From NCBI GenBank assembly GCA_937922805.1, contig CALAJV010000006.1, positions 293,951 through 357,950 of the forward strand: a stretch of DNA of 64,000 bases. Reading direction: 5' to 3'. Numbering within the stretch: the first letter of the stretch is position 1; the number at the start of each line of letters is the position of its first letter. Both the position numbers and the translations under genes were made by a program. The DNA is from an uncultured Acidimicrobiales bacterium (GTDB taxonomy: Bacteria > Actinomycetota > Acidimicrobiia > Acidimicrobiales > SZUA-35). Below the pieces are notes generated by a model. It worked only from the letters and a program-made list of their open reading frames with translations, had not been told where the DNA came from and did not search any database. Positions 9,364-16,655 of the stretch are shown piece by piece.

Positions 9364-9761
9364 CCGTATTGCCAGTTACTATGACGCTTTCTCTGGAATT
9401 GGTGGCTGTGAACACACTAGTTTGGATCGTCCCCTGCTTCTTGGTGGCCGCGGGGGTTGGTGCCGTTATTCGTTATGTCGTGTCCGGTTATCTCAATGAC
9501 CATGTTCCTACCGGGACTCTTGTCGTCAACGCTGTCGCCTCGTTCTTGCTCGGAATAGCCGCTTCTTTCGGCGACACGATGTCGATAATTCTCGGTATCG
9601 GATTGCTAGGCGCAATGTCGACGTGGTCTTCGGTTGCTAATGAGGCAGCGGCCTTGGCCCGCAAGAACGAGGGTTGGCTAGCGCTTACCTATCTAGCCCT
9701 TACCTGCTCAAGCGGCATTCTGCTGGCTTGGTTCGGAGTCAAGCTGGGAACCGTGCTGTAA
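9360..9761 (+). CDS. crcB: CrcB/FluC fluoride channel subunit 2
   Basis: Second Fluc subunit, 133 residues and four membrane segments. It keeps GAVIRYVVSGYL and NAVASFLLGIAASF but has GAMSTWSSVANE where the partner has GGFTTFSTF, so the pore-lining Phe residues are changed in this subunit. This asymmetry is known for Fluc pairs in which the two subunits are not equivalent. ATG overlaps the stop of subunit 1. Confidence 0.88.
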   Translation: MTVLPVTMTLSLELVAVNTLVWIVPCFLVAAGVGAVIRYVVSGYLNDHVPTGTLVVNAVASFLLGIAASFGDTMSIILGIGLLGAMSTWSSVANEAAALARKNEGWLALTYLALTCSSGILLAWFGVKLGTVL

Positions 9762-9787
9762 AGCGCCAACCGAAAACAACTGGTTGG

Positions 9788-10051
9788 TCAGTTCTCCACT
9801 TCGGAGCACGCAACCGAATACTCCATGATGGTCTGTCCACTGTTCGGATCGACTGCCCGAACGTATCCCTCGGCGAGATCACCATCCTCGCGGCATTGGT
9901 TCTCGGCTGCTCGCACCATTTCTGGCGTCGGTTCAACCGCGTGCTGAGGAACTACGCTGGTGTTAGATTCGCCCGTCGGTGAAGCATCCGAGCCTGAACA
10001 CGAACAGGCCAGAACCAACACCGCAGCGATGACTGGCAAGCATTTCTTCAA
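9788..10051 (-). CDS. Small secreted lipoprotein, unknown
   Basis: An 87-residue protein with a short basic start, a hydrophobic core and a Cys-rich cleavage region (VLACSCSG) that fits a lipobox. The mature part has two more cysteines (NQCRED and SVACSE) that could form a disulfide, and the motif TPEMVRAAENQCRE. No family recognised. It is convergent with the crcB pair, 26 bases away. Confidence 0.65.
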   Translation of the reverse strand: MKKCLPVIAAVLVLACSCSGSDASPTGESNTSVVPQHAVEPTPEMVRAAENQCREDGDLAEGYVRAVDPNSGQTIMEYSVACSEVEN

Positions 10052-10160
10052 GTAATCAGCTTACCGAAGGAGCCGAAGCTAACCGAGTTAGGCCAGCCGT
10101 TTGCTCTATTGACGTTCGATGCTACTCAGCTAGCGACGGCGGTGGCCGATGGAGTTCCCT

Positions 10161-11105
10161 ATGAGTACCGCCCGGCGAGTAACGTTCGAGTACCCACCAG
10201 ACCTAGACGTTATGTGGACTCCTCAGACTCCTGAGTTCGCTTGTGCCGCCAATGCGGTCTCTCTGTTAATGCCTTCGATCGAACCATACTTCGTCAAGTC
10301 GATTCGCGCCGCCGCCACGAACTTGTCCCCCGAACGTTACGACGATGTAGAAACCTACTTGTTTCAAGAGGCCCAGCACCACAAGCAGCATGTGATATTC
10401 AACACCATGTTACTTGAGCGCTATCCGAAGCTTCAACCGTTGGAACGGTTCATGAAGCGGGTGTTCGGCTGGCTGTCAGACACAAGGACAATCGACTTCA
10501 ACGTCGCCTTTGCTGCTTGCGCCGAAACCGTTGCCTACTCAGCCGCTCGTTGGGCCGCTGATCGTCGCCACGAATTATTTACTGGAACCGACGACGTGGC
10601 AGCCACCTTGTTTCTATGGCATCTGGCCGAAGAAGTCGAACACAAGTCATCGGCATTTGATGTGTACCTCGCCGGATTAGCAAGCAGCAACCTGACTGAA
10701 TCCATCCAGTCGGATCGGCTTGTTAGTACCGAGGAACGAGTCAACAGCCGGCCTGTCCAGCGATCCTTCGGTGAGGTCTTTCGCTATTTGACCGTGATGA
10801 TCTGCGCGTTGGCTGTCATTATTCCGTTCATCTTTGCTGGCACTGCTGTATTACTCACCTACGAGCGACGCCTTTTCTGGCCCGTCTCATGGTTTCGACT
10901 CTTCCGGTGGAGCGTGATGTTCGCATTTGAAGCGTTGACTAACCTCGGCATGAGTTTGTTCCCTAGCCACCACCCGACCGACTTCACCGATCCCATTTGG
11001 TTTCAGGTCTGGTTGGCAGAGTTCGACGCCCAGACCGAGACCGTCCCGATTTGGAATAAATCGGCTAGCTCAGATACCTCAGGACCACTGAGCATTCCCA
11101 CCTAG
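10161..11105 (+). CDS. Predicted metal-dependent hydrolase, PF10118 family
   Basis: About 314 residues, resembling the predicted metal-dependent hydrolase family PF10118. It has a helical, diiron-like pattern: YLFQEAQHHKQH (ExxxH-type), AACAETVAYS and HLAEEVEHKSSAFDVY (ExxEH). A hydrophobic pair at about residues 205-240 suggests membrane association. The activity is not known. GGAG six bases before the ATG at 10161 supports this start over the ATG four codons upstream. Unlinked to an operon. Confidence 0.8.
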   Translation: MSTARRVTFEYPPDLDVMWTPQTPEFACAANAVSLLMPSIEPYFVKSIRAAATNLSPERYDDVETYLFQEAQHHKQHVIFNTMLLERYPKLQPLERFMKRVFGWLSDTRTIDFNVAFAACAETVAYSAARWAADRRHELFTGTDDVAATLFLWHLAEEVEHKSSAFDVYLAGLASSNLTESIQSDRLVSTEERVNSRPVQRSFGEVFRYLTVMICALAVIIPFIFAGTAVLLTYERRLFWPVSWFRLFRWSVMFAFEALTNLGMSLFPSHHPTDFTDPIWFQVWLAEFDAQTETVPIWNKSASSDTSGPLSIPT

Positions 11106-11142
11106 TCACTGAACTGATGGCGATTCTTGCCGATCAAAACGT

Positions 11143-12453
11143 ATGGTCTCGATCACCACTACCGACACCGCCGCTGAGCGCGATTCGGTTACCGGTCTCC
11201 AAACCCGTCGAGCGTTTTCTCGTCAGGTAAACCAAGCGATCTGCGACAGCGACCCGTATGCCATTGCTCTTATCACGCTCCACGACTTTGAAACCACAGT
11301 TCAAAACGCCGGATTGGACGCTACCGACGATCTCCTGATCTCGGTCGGACGGGCTTTGCTCGATCACACCAGCGCTGCTACTACCGTCGCTAGGACCGGC
11401 GACCATCAATTCGGCATACTCACCGTTGGATTGGCCGATGAGAATCTCACTAGATGGTCAAGCCCAGTAATCACTTCGATCAAGCTGGCAATTAGCGCTT
11501 GGACATCGAACCAGGCTGATTTTGTTCTAGACCCTGTCAGTCCTCCGGTGATCCGAGTCGGAGCGGCGCTGGGAACTGATCACGGTATTTGGGACCAAGC
11601 TGGCTTGGCTTTGCGGGTCGCCTCGGATGACTCCACCGGCGAGCAGATAGTTCTATACGAACCAAGCGAACCAAGAATCGCCCGGCTTGAGAATCGCATG
11701 GAGCGAGACAATCTTGTCCGGGAGGCATTGTCGGAGCGAAGGGCCATTGTTGCCAACCAAAGGATCGAACTGGTCGGTCGAACGGAGCAAAGCTGGACGT
11801 GGCTCCGGCTCAGCGCAGCAATTCCCGCCAGAGGTTCATCATTTGACCTCATACCAACGCTCGATGCATCTCCTCGACTCGGGCGACAACTCGAACAATT
11901 CGTTCTCAAAGCGGCAGCCGAAATGGTCTCGGCCGAAGAAGGATCGGTCCGGGTGACGGTACCGGTAAGTCGAGAGTTGCTGGCCAGCCGCTCGTTCAAC
12001 GAGCAACTTTTCCCAATTTTGGAACGATCGAGGATTCCACTCAGTCGGCTAGTCTTTGAAATCGAAGAAGCGGCCCTGGAGCAATCGCCCAAAAGAGGTA
12101 CTGAACTAATCAAGAAGTTGAACCACATTGGTTCGGCCGTTGCTGTTCGCAATTGTTCCGGACAATGGGAAACTTGGGAGCTATGCACCGAACTACCAAT
12201 CAACTTCATCAGTCCGAGCGTGGAACTGTACAACCGCTTCAGCGAGGTCAAACGGTCAGCAGTTCGGCTATTGACCTCAATGGCCGCGACCTGTGATGAA
12301 TCTGACGTCAACTTGATTGCTCCATTTTCATCCCGCCTAGTCCCGGCTTCGACCCTGACCGAAGTGGGATTTACCTATATAGAACAAGCACCGACAGTTG
12401 GGCTATCGAGACGAACTGAACGCCCGACAGACATCGGCTTTAGTCGCTCGTAG
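11143..12453 (+). CDS. Degenerate GGDEF-EAL protein (likely c-di-GMP-inactive)
   Basis: A 436-residue soluble protein with the layout of a diguanylate cyclase followed by a phosphodiesterase, but with both active sites lost. The GGDEF half starts in the usual way (DSVTGLQTRRAF, residues 14-25) and reaches RTGDHQF (84-90) where active enzymes have RxGGDEF. In the EAL half the position of the EAL signature reads TWL (219-221). FEIEEAALEQ (305-314) matches the FEITES strand, but the DDFGTGYSS loop is replaced by RNCSGQWET and the KID lysine segment by FIS. It most likely binds a nucleotide or protein partner as a regulator rather than making or breaking c-di-GMP. No membrane segment or sensor domain. 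Confidence 0.78.
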   Translation: MVSITTTDTAAERDSVTGLQTRRAFSRQVNQAICDSDPYAIALITLHDFETTVQNAGLDATDDLLISVGRALLDHTSAATTVARTGDHQFGILTVGLADENLTRWSSPVITSIKLAISAWTSNQADFVLDPVSPPVIRVGAALGTDHGIWDQAGLALRVASDDSTGEQIVLYEPSEPRIARLENRMERDNLVREALSERRAIVANQRIELVGRTEQSWTWLRLSAAIPARGSSFDLIPTLDASPRLGRQLEQFVLKAAAEMVSAEEGSVRVTVPVSRELLASRSFNEQLFPILERSRIPLSRLVFEIEEAALEQSPKRGTELIKKLNHIGSAVAVRNCSGQWETWELCTELPINFISPSVELYNRFSEVKRSAVRLLTSMAATCDESDVNLIAPFSSRLVPASTLTEVGFTYIEQAPTVGLSRRTERPTDIGFSRS

Positions 12454-12542
12454 GATGACGAGCCGAATTTTCTCGCCCGTCACAAGAACGGCTCAAAATC
12501 GGTCGTCTCTTTTGCCCGGCTGCGGTAGTCTAAATAGGTCCT

Positions 12543-12614
12543 TCGGGGATGGTGTAATTGGTAACACAGCTGCTTCTGGTGCAGCTATTGGGGGTTCAAG
12601 TCCTCCTCCCCGAG
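12543..12614 (+). tRNA. tRNA-Gln (anticodon CTG)
   Basis: A 72-base cloverleaf. Acceptor TCGGGGA pairs with TCCCCGA; D-stem GTGT/ACAC with GG in the loop; anticodon stem GCTGC/GCAGC closes loop TTCTGGT, giving anticodon CTG at 12576-12578; T-arm GGGGG-TTCAAGT-CCTCC. The discriminator is G and CCA is not encoded. It reads codon CAG. Confidence 0.95.
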
Positions 12615-12700
12615 CTATTCATCACTTTGCAACTAATCTCTAGCAGCGTTGATGTCGTCCGGTGGTTTCGATCATTTGCCGATATGATCGTTGTTCGCTA

Positions 12701-12773
12701 GCCCCGTTCGTCTAGCGGCCTAGGACGCTGGCTTCTCATGCCAGTAGCACGGGTTCAAATCCCGTACGGGGTA
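12701..12773 (+). tRNA. tRNA-Glu (anticodon CTC)
   Basis: A 73-base cloverleaf. Acceptor GCCCCGT pairs with ACGGGGT, with a G-U first pair as in other actinobacterial tRNA-Glu genes. Anticodon stem CTGGC/GCCAG closes TTCTCAT, anticodon CTC at 12735-12737; T-arm ACGGG-TTCAAAT-CCCGT. Discriminator A, CCA not encoded. It lies 86 bases after tRNA-Gln and faces the gltX operon. Confidence 0.95.
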
Positions 12774-12851
12774 CTTTCAACCACCAGTTTGCGCAAAGCA
12801 AACTCAACGTGACCGAGCGCCGACAGACCCCACACCAGGTACAGAATCACG

Positions 12852-12879
12852 GCGGGGTGGGATTGGCTAGCTACCCCGC
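12852..12879. terminator. Hairpin between tRNA-Glu and the DUF218 gene
   Basis: Stem GCGGGGT/ACCCCGC (7 bp) with a 14-base loop, lying between convergent transcription units. There is no T-run on either strand, so termination here is uncertain. Confidence 0.35.
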
Positions 12880-12921
12880 ACGACCTAGCAACAGTTACCG
12901 TCGACCAGGCAGCCGAATCGA

Positions 12922-13938
12922 CTAGTTAAAGTATGCGTCGAAGCGGCGGAAGCTAATGAGGCGGCCGACTGAGATGGCTACGGACTCGGAGAACAGGCGA
13001 GTGCTATCGCTTCGGTTGTCAGTTATGGCGGCTTGGGCTTCAAGACCAACCTCGCCAGCGATTAGCATGCTGCGCCGAGCGTGGTACGGGTCGGTAACGA
13101 CCACTACATCTGTGGTTTTTTCTTGTTCCAGAATTCGAGAGACCGCTGCGAGTTGTTCATACGTAGTCGCCCCCTGAACTTCTAGCAGCAAATCTTCGTC
13201 CGGAATTCCGGCGTTGCTACGCAAGTAGTCGTAGCCAGTCTTGGCTTCGGTTGTAATGTCTGTTTCTTGGCCGCCGCCGGTAACAACGATTTTCTCGACT
13301 AGACCGTCGCCGTATAATTCAGCAGCTCGATCAAGCCGCCCCTGTAACGCGCCAGATGGTTCCCCGTTGTACTGGGCCGCGCCTAGAACGACCGCAGCCG
13401 ACGCTTCGCCCTCAAAGCCAGATCGTGACGTAACGAAAACGTCTAAGAAGTTGACGGCAAGGTACAGCAGGCCTAGCCCGACAACTACCGCTACGAACTT
13501 GCCTTTCGGAATCAGCGGGCCGCTGTCATCGTCTTGCTCGTCCGCCTGCAGGCGACGCTGCTTTCGTTCTTCGAACCGGGCTGCTTCTTCAGCTTCCTTC
13601 TTTTCCTTAGCCTCTTCTTTGGCCCGCTGAGCTTCTGACTTGCCCGCTACCAGTTCATCATCTTGGCCGTCATCGTCGGCGGACGAAATCTCGTCGGGTG
13701 CTTCCTCGCTCCCGGAATCATCGTTCTCGGGTTTGTTTGTTTCTGAATCAGCCACAGAGCCAATTGGATCATGGCTCGCACTACCGACAACTGTCTCGGC
13801 AGCGGCCAAAGATTCGGCCGGACGGCCGCTTTGCTCAGCGCCGCTTAGCGCATCGATGCCGAGAACATCGAGCCAGTCGGGTGACTCTTCTGACCGGTCA
13901 GAGCTTGCCACGAGCCTGTTCCAAACGACGTAAAACAA
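12922..13938 (-). CDS. DUF218/YdcF-SanA-like protein with long charged N-terminal region
   Basis: A 338-residue membrane-anchored protein. Residues 1-85 are acidic and Ser-rich; about 90-135 is a highly charged Glu/Lys/Arg/Ala stretch that should form a coiled coil; a single membrane segment follows near 150-170; the C-terminal 165 residues are a DUF218 domain (AAVVLGAAQYNGEPSG, KIVVTGGG, TTYEQLAAV, VVVTDPYHARRS) placed outside the membrane. DUF218 proteins such as SanA and YdcF are linked to envelope integrity. The frame overlaps the end of gltX; the ATG at 13938 overlaps by 41 bases and a GTG at 13911 by 14, so the start is uncertain, but coupling to gltX is clear. Confidence 0.82.
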   Translation of the reverse strand: MFYVVWNRLVASSDRSEESPDWLDVLGIDALSGAEQSGRPAESLAAAETVVGSASHDPIGSVADSETNKPENDDSGSEEAPDEISSADDDGQDDELVAGKSEAQRAKEEAKEKKEAEEAARFEERKQRRLQADEQDDDSGPLIPKGKFVAVVVGLGLLYLAVNFLDVFVTSRSGFEGEASAAVVLGAAQYNGEPSGALQGRLDRAAELYGDGLVEKIVVTGGGQETDITTEAKTGYDYLRSNAGIPDEDLLLEVQGATTYEQLAAVSRILEQEKTTDVVVVTDPYHARRSMLIAGEVGLEAQAAITDNRSDSTRLFSESVAISVGRLISFRRFDAYFN

Positions 13939-15259
13939 CGTCTCGACTGAGTTCGACCATTGGTTCGAACAAAGGAACCCCGGAACGACGTCCGGTCAAA
14001 GCCAACCGCACCGGCAGCTGCGATTTTACCTCCAGCTCTTGACCGACTCCGAGAACCAGTGATTCCAACGCTTTTGGTTCCCAGTCGGTGCTCGGCAACC
14101 GATCGATTACTGCGTCAAGAACAGACGGGACGTGATCTTTGCCCATTACTTTGCGCCAGTCTTTCTCCTCTGGCTCTGGTGCGTCACCCAGTATCCAATC
14201 GACGAACCGAGGCGCCTCTTCGAATCGGGCCACCCGCTCCTGGACGAACGGCGCTAGTCGGGCATAGACCTCAGTGTCAGCGGCCGGGAACTGATCGACC
14301 ACGTGAGGAAGCGAAGCTTCGACGAAGTCGTCGGCGCTTAACATTCGGATGTACTCGCCGTTGAAGTGATCGAGCTTTTTCACGTCGAAGAAGGCCGGAG
14401 CTTTGTTGATGTCGACTAGATCGAACTGTTCGATGATCTCACCGATGGGGCGTATTTCAATATTGTCCTTCGGACCCCAACCAAGCGTTAACAGATAGTT
14501 ACGCATGGCTTCCGGCAGGTAACCCTTATCTCGATAGTCGCCAACAGCGACATCGTCGCGCCGTTTCGATAACTTCTTTCGCTGCTCATTAACGATTAAA
14601 GGCAAGTGGGCGTATGTAGGCAGTTCAGTCACGCCCATTGCGGCCATTAACAGCAACACTCTCGGCGTGGTATTTACCAGGTCTTCGCCGCGGACAACGT
14701 GGGATATCTTCATCTCGGCGTCGTCATAGGCGTTAGCCAGGTGGAACATCGGCACGCCGTTAGATCGGACGATTATGAAGTCTTCCAATACCGAGTTTTC
14801 AAACTCGACCCGATCTCGAACTAAATCATCCCATCCGATAGTGCCGGTGTCGGGGGTCTGGAACCTTATGGCCCGCCCCTCCCCTGGTTCTAACCCGAGG
14901 GTGCGACAGTGGCCGTCGTATCCGGCGTTCTCGCCTACCCGACCTACCAGATCGTCTCGGGTGCAACCGCAGTAGTAGGCCAGGTCTCGGGCAACGAAGT
15001 CTGCCGCTAGAGCTCGATAATCGTCGAATCGATCCGACTGGCGAACTTCCTCGTCCCAATCGATACCTAACCAGGTCAAGCTGTCGTGGATTGCTTCGAT
15101 CAAATGGGGCTCAGACCGATCGGCGTCGGTGTCTTCGATGCGAAGAATAAAGGTGCCACCGCGGTTCCTGGCGTATAGCCAGTTAAATAGCGCTGACCGG
15201 GCACCGCCAACGTGTAGGTAGCCGGTAGGGGCAGGCGAAAAACGAACTCGAACGGTCAT
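13898..15259 (-). CDS. gltX: Glutamate--tRNA ligase
   Basis: Class I aminoacyl-tRNA synthetase charging tRNA-Glu (453 residues). The HIGH motif appears as GYLHVGGARSALFN, the KMSKS motif as KLSKRRDDVAVG; FILRIEDTDADRS and VVRGEDLVNTTPR are typical. In most actinobacteria the enzyme is non-discriminating and also mischarges tRNA-Gln for GatCAB; which class this is cannot be read directly. I set the start at the ATG that overlaps the upstream gene's stop by one base (TGATG), giving MTVRVRFSPAPTG, the normal N-terminus. The two tRNA genes that are its candidate substrates lie about 1.1 kb away and face it. Confidence 0.95.
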   Translation of the reverse strand: MTVRVRFSPAPTGYLHVGGARSALFNWLYARNRGGTFILRIEDTDADRSEPHLIEAIHDSLTWLGIDWDEEVRQSDRFDDYRALAADFVARDLAYYCGCTRDDLVGRVGENAGYDGHCRTLGLEPGEGRAIRFQTPDTGTIGWDDLVRDRVEFENSVLEDFIIVRSNGVPMFHLANAYDDAEMKISHVVRGEDLVNTTPRVLLLMAAMGVTELPTYAHLPLIVNEQRKKLSKRRDDVAVGDYRDKGYLPEAMRNYLLTLGWGPKDNIEIRPIGEIIEQFDLVDINKAPAFFDVKKLDHFNGEYIRMLSADDFVEASLPHVVDQFPAADTEVYARLAPFVQERVARFEEAPRFVDWILGDAPEPEEKDWRKVMGKDHVPSVLDAVIDRLPSTDWEPKALESLVLGVGQELEVKSQLPVRLALTGRRSGVPLFEPMVELSRDVVLRRLEQARGKL

Positions 15260-15792
15260 CAGTTTTCGGCACCACCGACGGTGAATAGTTGCTTCCAATT
15301 TTCTTTGTATAACTGCTCGATCCGTTCTGGGGTAGAGCGAAGCACATCCTCATCGACTACATCTACCACCAATCGACGTTCGGAATAGTGGTGATTGCTG
15401 CGGACCTCAGCAAACAGATCCTCCCGACCCCGTTCCAATTCCACATCAGGCGACGGATCCAAGAAACCGAAGATTGTGAAGGCGGCGGTTAGGTCGTGGA
15501 CTACTGGGGCTCGCCCAAAAAGCGCAGACCGTTTCATTGCTACAGCGACGCAACCAGCCACCGCATCTTCGTGCTTGACTGCACCTAGAGAAAGACGATC
15601 ATCAAACAAATGGACCAGCTTGTAGGCATAGCCCTGATCTGGCCCGGCGGTACCCATTGCTGGTCCCGTAGGTTGCGGGCCGTTGATCTCGCCCGGGCGC
15701 CCGCCTCGGCCTGCGTCGCTGCGGGCCGGCGGCGATGTGTAATCGCGGATGCGTTGATTCGGTTTCGTTGGTATAAAGTCAGGAGCTGCCAC
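15259..15792 (-). CDS. Conserved-looking hypothetical protein upstream of gltX
   Basis: Not recognised. The first about 50 of its 177 residues are Pro/Gly/Arg-rich and probably disordered. The rest is a compact alpha/beta domain, with segments GRAPVVHDLTAAFTIFGF, EVRSNHHYSERRLVVDVVDED and RIEQLYKENWKQLF. No membrane segment or known motif. Its stop overlaps the gltX start by one base, so it is the first gene of a gltX-DUF218 operon and is probably co-expressed. Confidence 0.7.
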   Translation of the reverse strand: MAAPDFIPTKPNQRIRDYTSPPARSDAGRGGRPGEINGPQPTGPAMGTAGPDQGYAYKLVHLFDDRLSLGAVKHEDAVAGCVAVAMKRSALFGRAPVVHDLTAAFTIFGFLDPSPDVELERGREDLFAEVRSNHHYSERRLVVDVVDEDVLRSTPERIEQLYKENWKQLFTVGGAEN

Positions 15793-15836
15793 CTTTACTA
15801 GGTTAGTCTGCGAAGGCTACGAGGAGACGAGACATC

Positions 15837-16331
15837 ATGGGAACCGCATCGATCCTGTATCGATTTATTCTTCTAGCCCATATTGGCGCAACCGTTGTTG
15901 GATTCGGTGGGCTAATTACTGCCAGTCTCTATAACGCACGCTCGTTCAAAGCGGCACCATCTGAAGCTGCCACAGTGCTGAAAACCACATCCGGAGTCTC
16001 GAGAATCGCCGAATTTGGAATCTACGCCATCCTGCCGTTAGGCATTGTTCTTGTGGCAATCAGCGACAGTGCCTTCACATTCGCCGCCCCCTGGATTTCG
16101 GCGGCCTTTGTTGTTTGGTTCCTGGTTGTTGGCTGCTTTCATGGCCTTGTCCGACCAGCCGTGGCCAGCATGCTTACGGCCGCAAATGAATCATCGGCCG
16201 ATGTGCTAGCCGACGACGAAGCGGCTCAGGCGGCGGCCAAAAAGCTTGCCATGGGCGAAGCTGCGGTCCAGCTACTACTGGTCGTATCGTTGGCTCTCAT
16301 GATCTGGCAACCCGGCGGTAGCGGCATCTAA
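15837..16331 (+). CDS. Small integral membrane protein
   Basis: A 164-residue protein with four hydrophobic segments (about 6-28, 58-78, 84-106 and 138-158) and an acidic loop before the last. The overall pattern (ILYRFILLAHIGATVVGFGG at the start) resembles DUF2269-type membrane proteins, but I would not assign it firmly. GAGGAG lies 9 bases before the ATG. It converges on the DUF3817 gene, 9 bases apart. Confidence 0.7.
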   Translation: MGTASILYRFILLAHIGATVVGFGGLITASLYNARSFKAAPSEAATVLKTTSGVSRIAEFGIYAILPLGIVLVAISDSAFTFAAPWISAAFVVWFLVVGCFHGLVRPAVASMLTAANESSADVLADDEAAQAAAKKLAMGEAAVQLLLVVSLALMIWQPGGSGI

Positions 16332-16340
16332 GACGGCCGG

Positions 16341-16649
16341 TTAACGCTCCGTTTGGGCACTAGCTTCGGCCGGAGCCAGCCACTGCTGATCTAGCCAAAA
16401 ACCACCCAACGGAAGCGATCCGATCACAAGCGCAAAGAACGCCTTCGTCCACGGCCATCTGAGTGGCTCTCGGGCGATCACGACCAGCACGGCGAAAACC
16501 AGATAGAGCACGCCATGGATTGGGCCGAGGATCGATACCCCAAGCTCTGACCCTCCGAGCTGTTTGACAACCGTAGCTACCAGCAACATCAGATACGAAA
16601 CGGCTTCCACTACAGACACTATTCGAAGGTTCCGGATCTTCGTTCCCAC
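16341..16649 (-). CDS. DUF3817 membrane protein
   Basis: A 102-residue protein with three membrane segments: LRIVSVVEAVSYLMLL, GPIHGVLYLVFAVLVV and FFALVIGSLPLGGFWLD. The EAVSYLMLL and GPIHGVLYLVF motifs are diagnostic of DUF3817, a family common in actinobacteria and of unknown function. It lies immediately downstream of cimA on the same strand (6-base gap), so it may be read from that transcript. Confidence 0.82.
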   Translation of the reverse strand: MGTKIRNLRIVSVVEAVSYLMLLVATVVKQLGGSELGVSILGPIHGVLYLVFAVLVVIAREPLRWPWTKAFFALVIGSLPLGGFWLDQQWLAPAEASAQTER

Positions 16650-16655
16650 GGGTGG

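Noticed and set aside
11580..12311. 243-codon frame antisense to the degenerate GGDEF-EAL gene
   Set aside because: Ser/Arg-rich shadow with no domain; the plus-strand frame carries the recognisable GGDEF/EAL scaffold motifs.
12543..12773. tRNA genes as an integration site for a mobile element
   Set aside because: No integrase, no repeated tRNA 3' end nearby and no change in gene character around the tRNAs.
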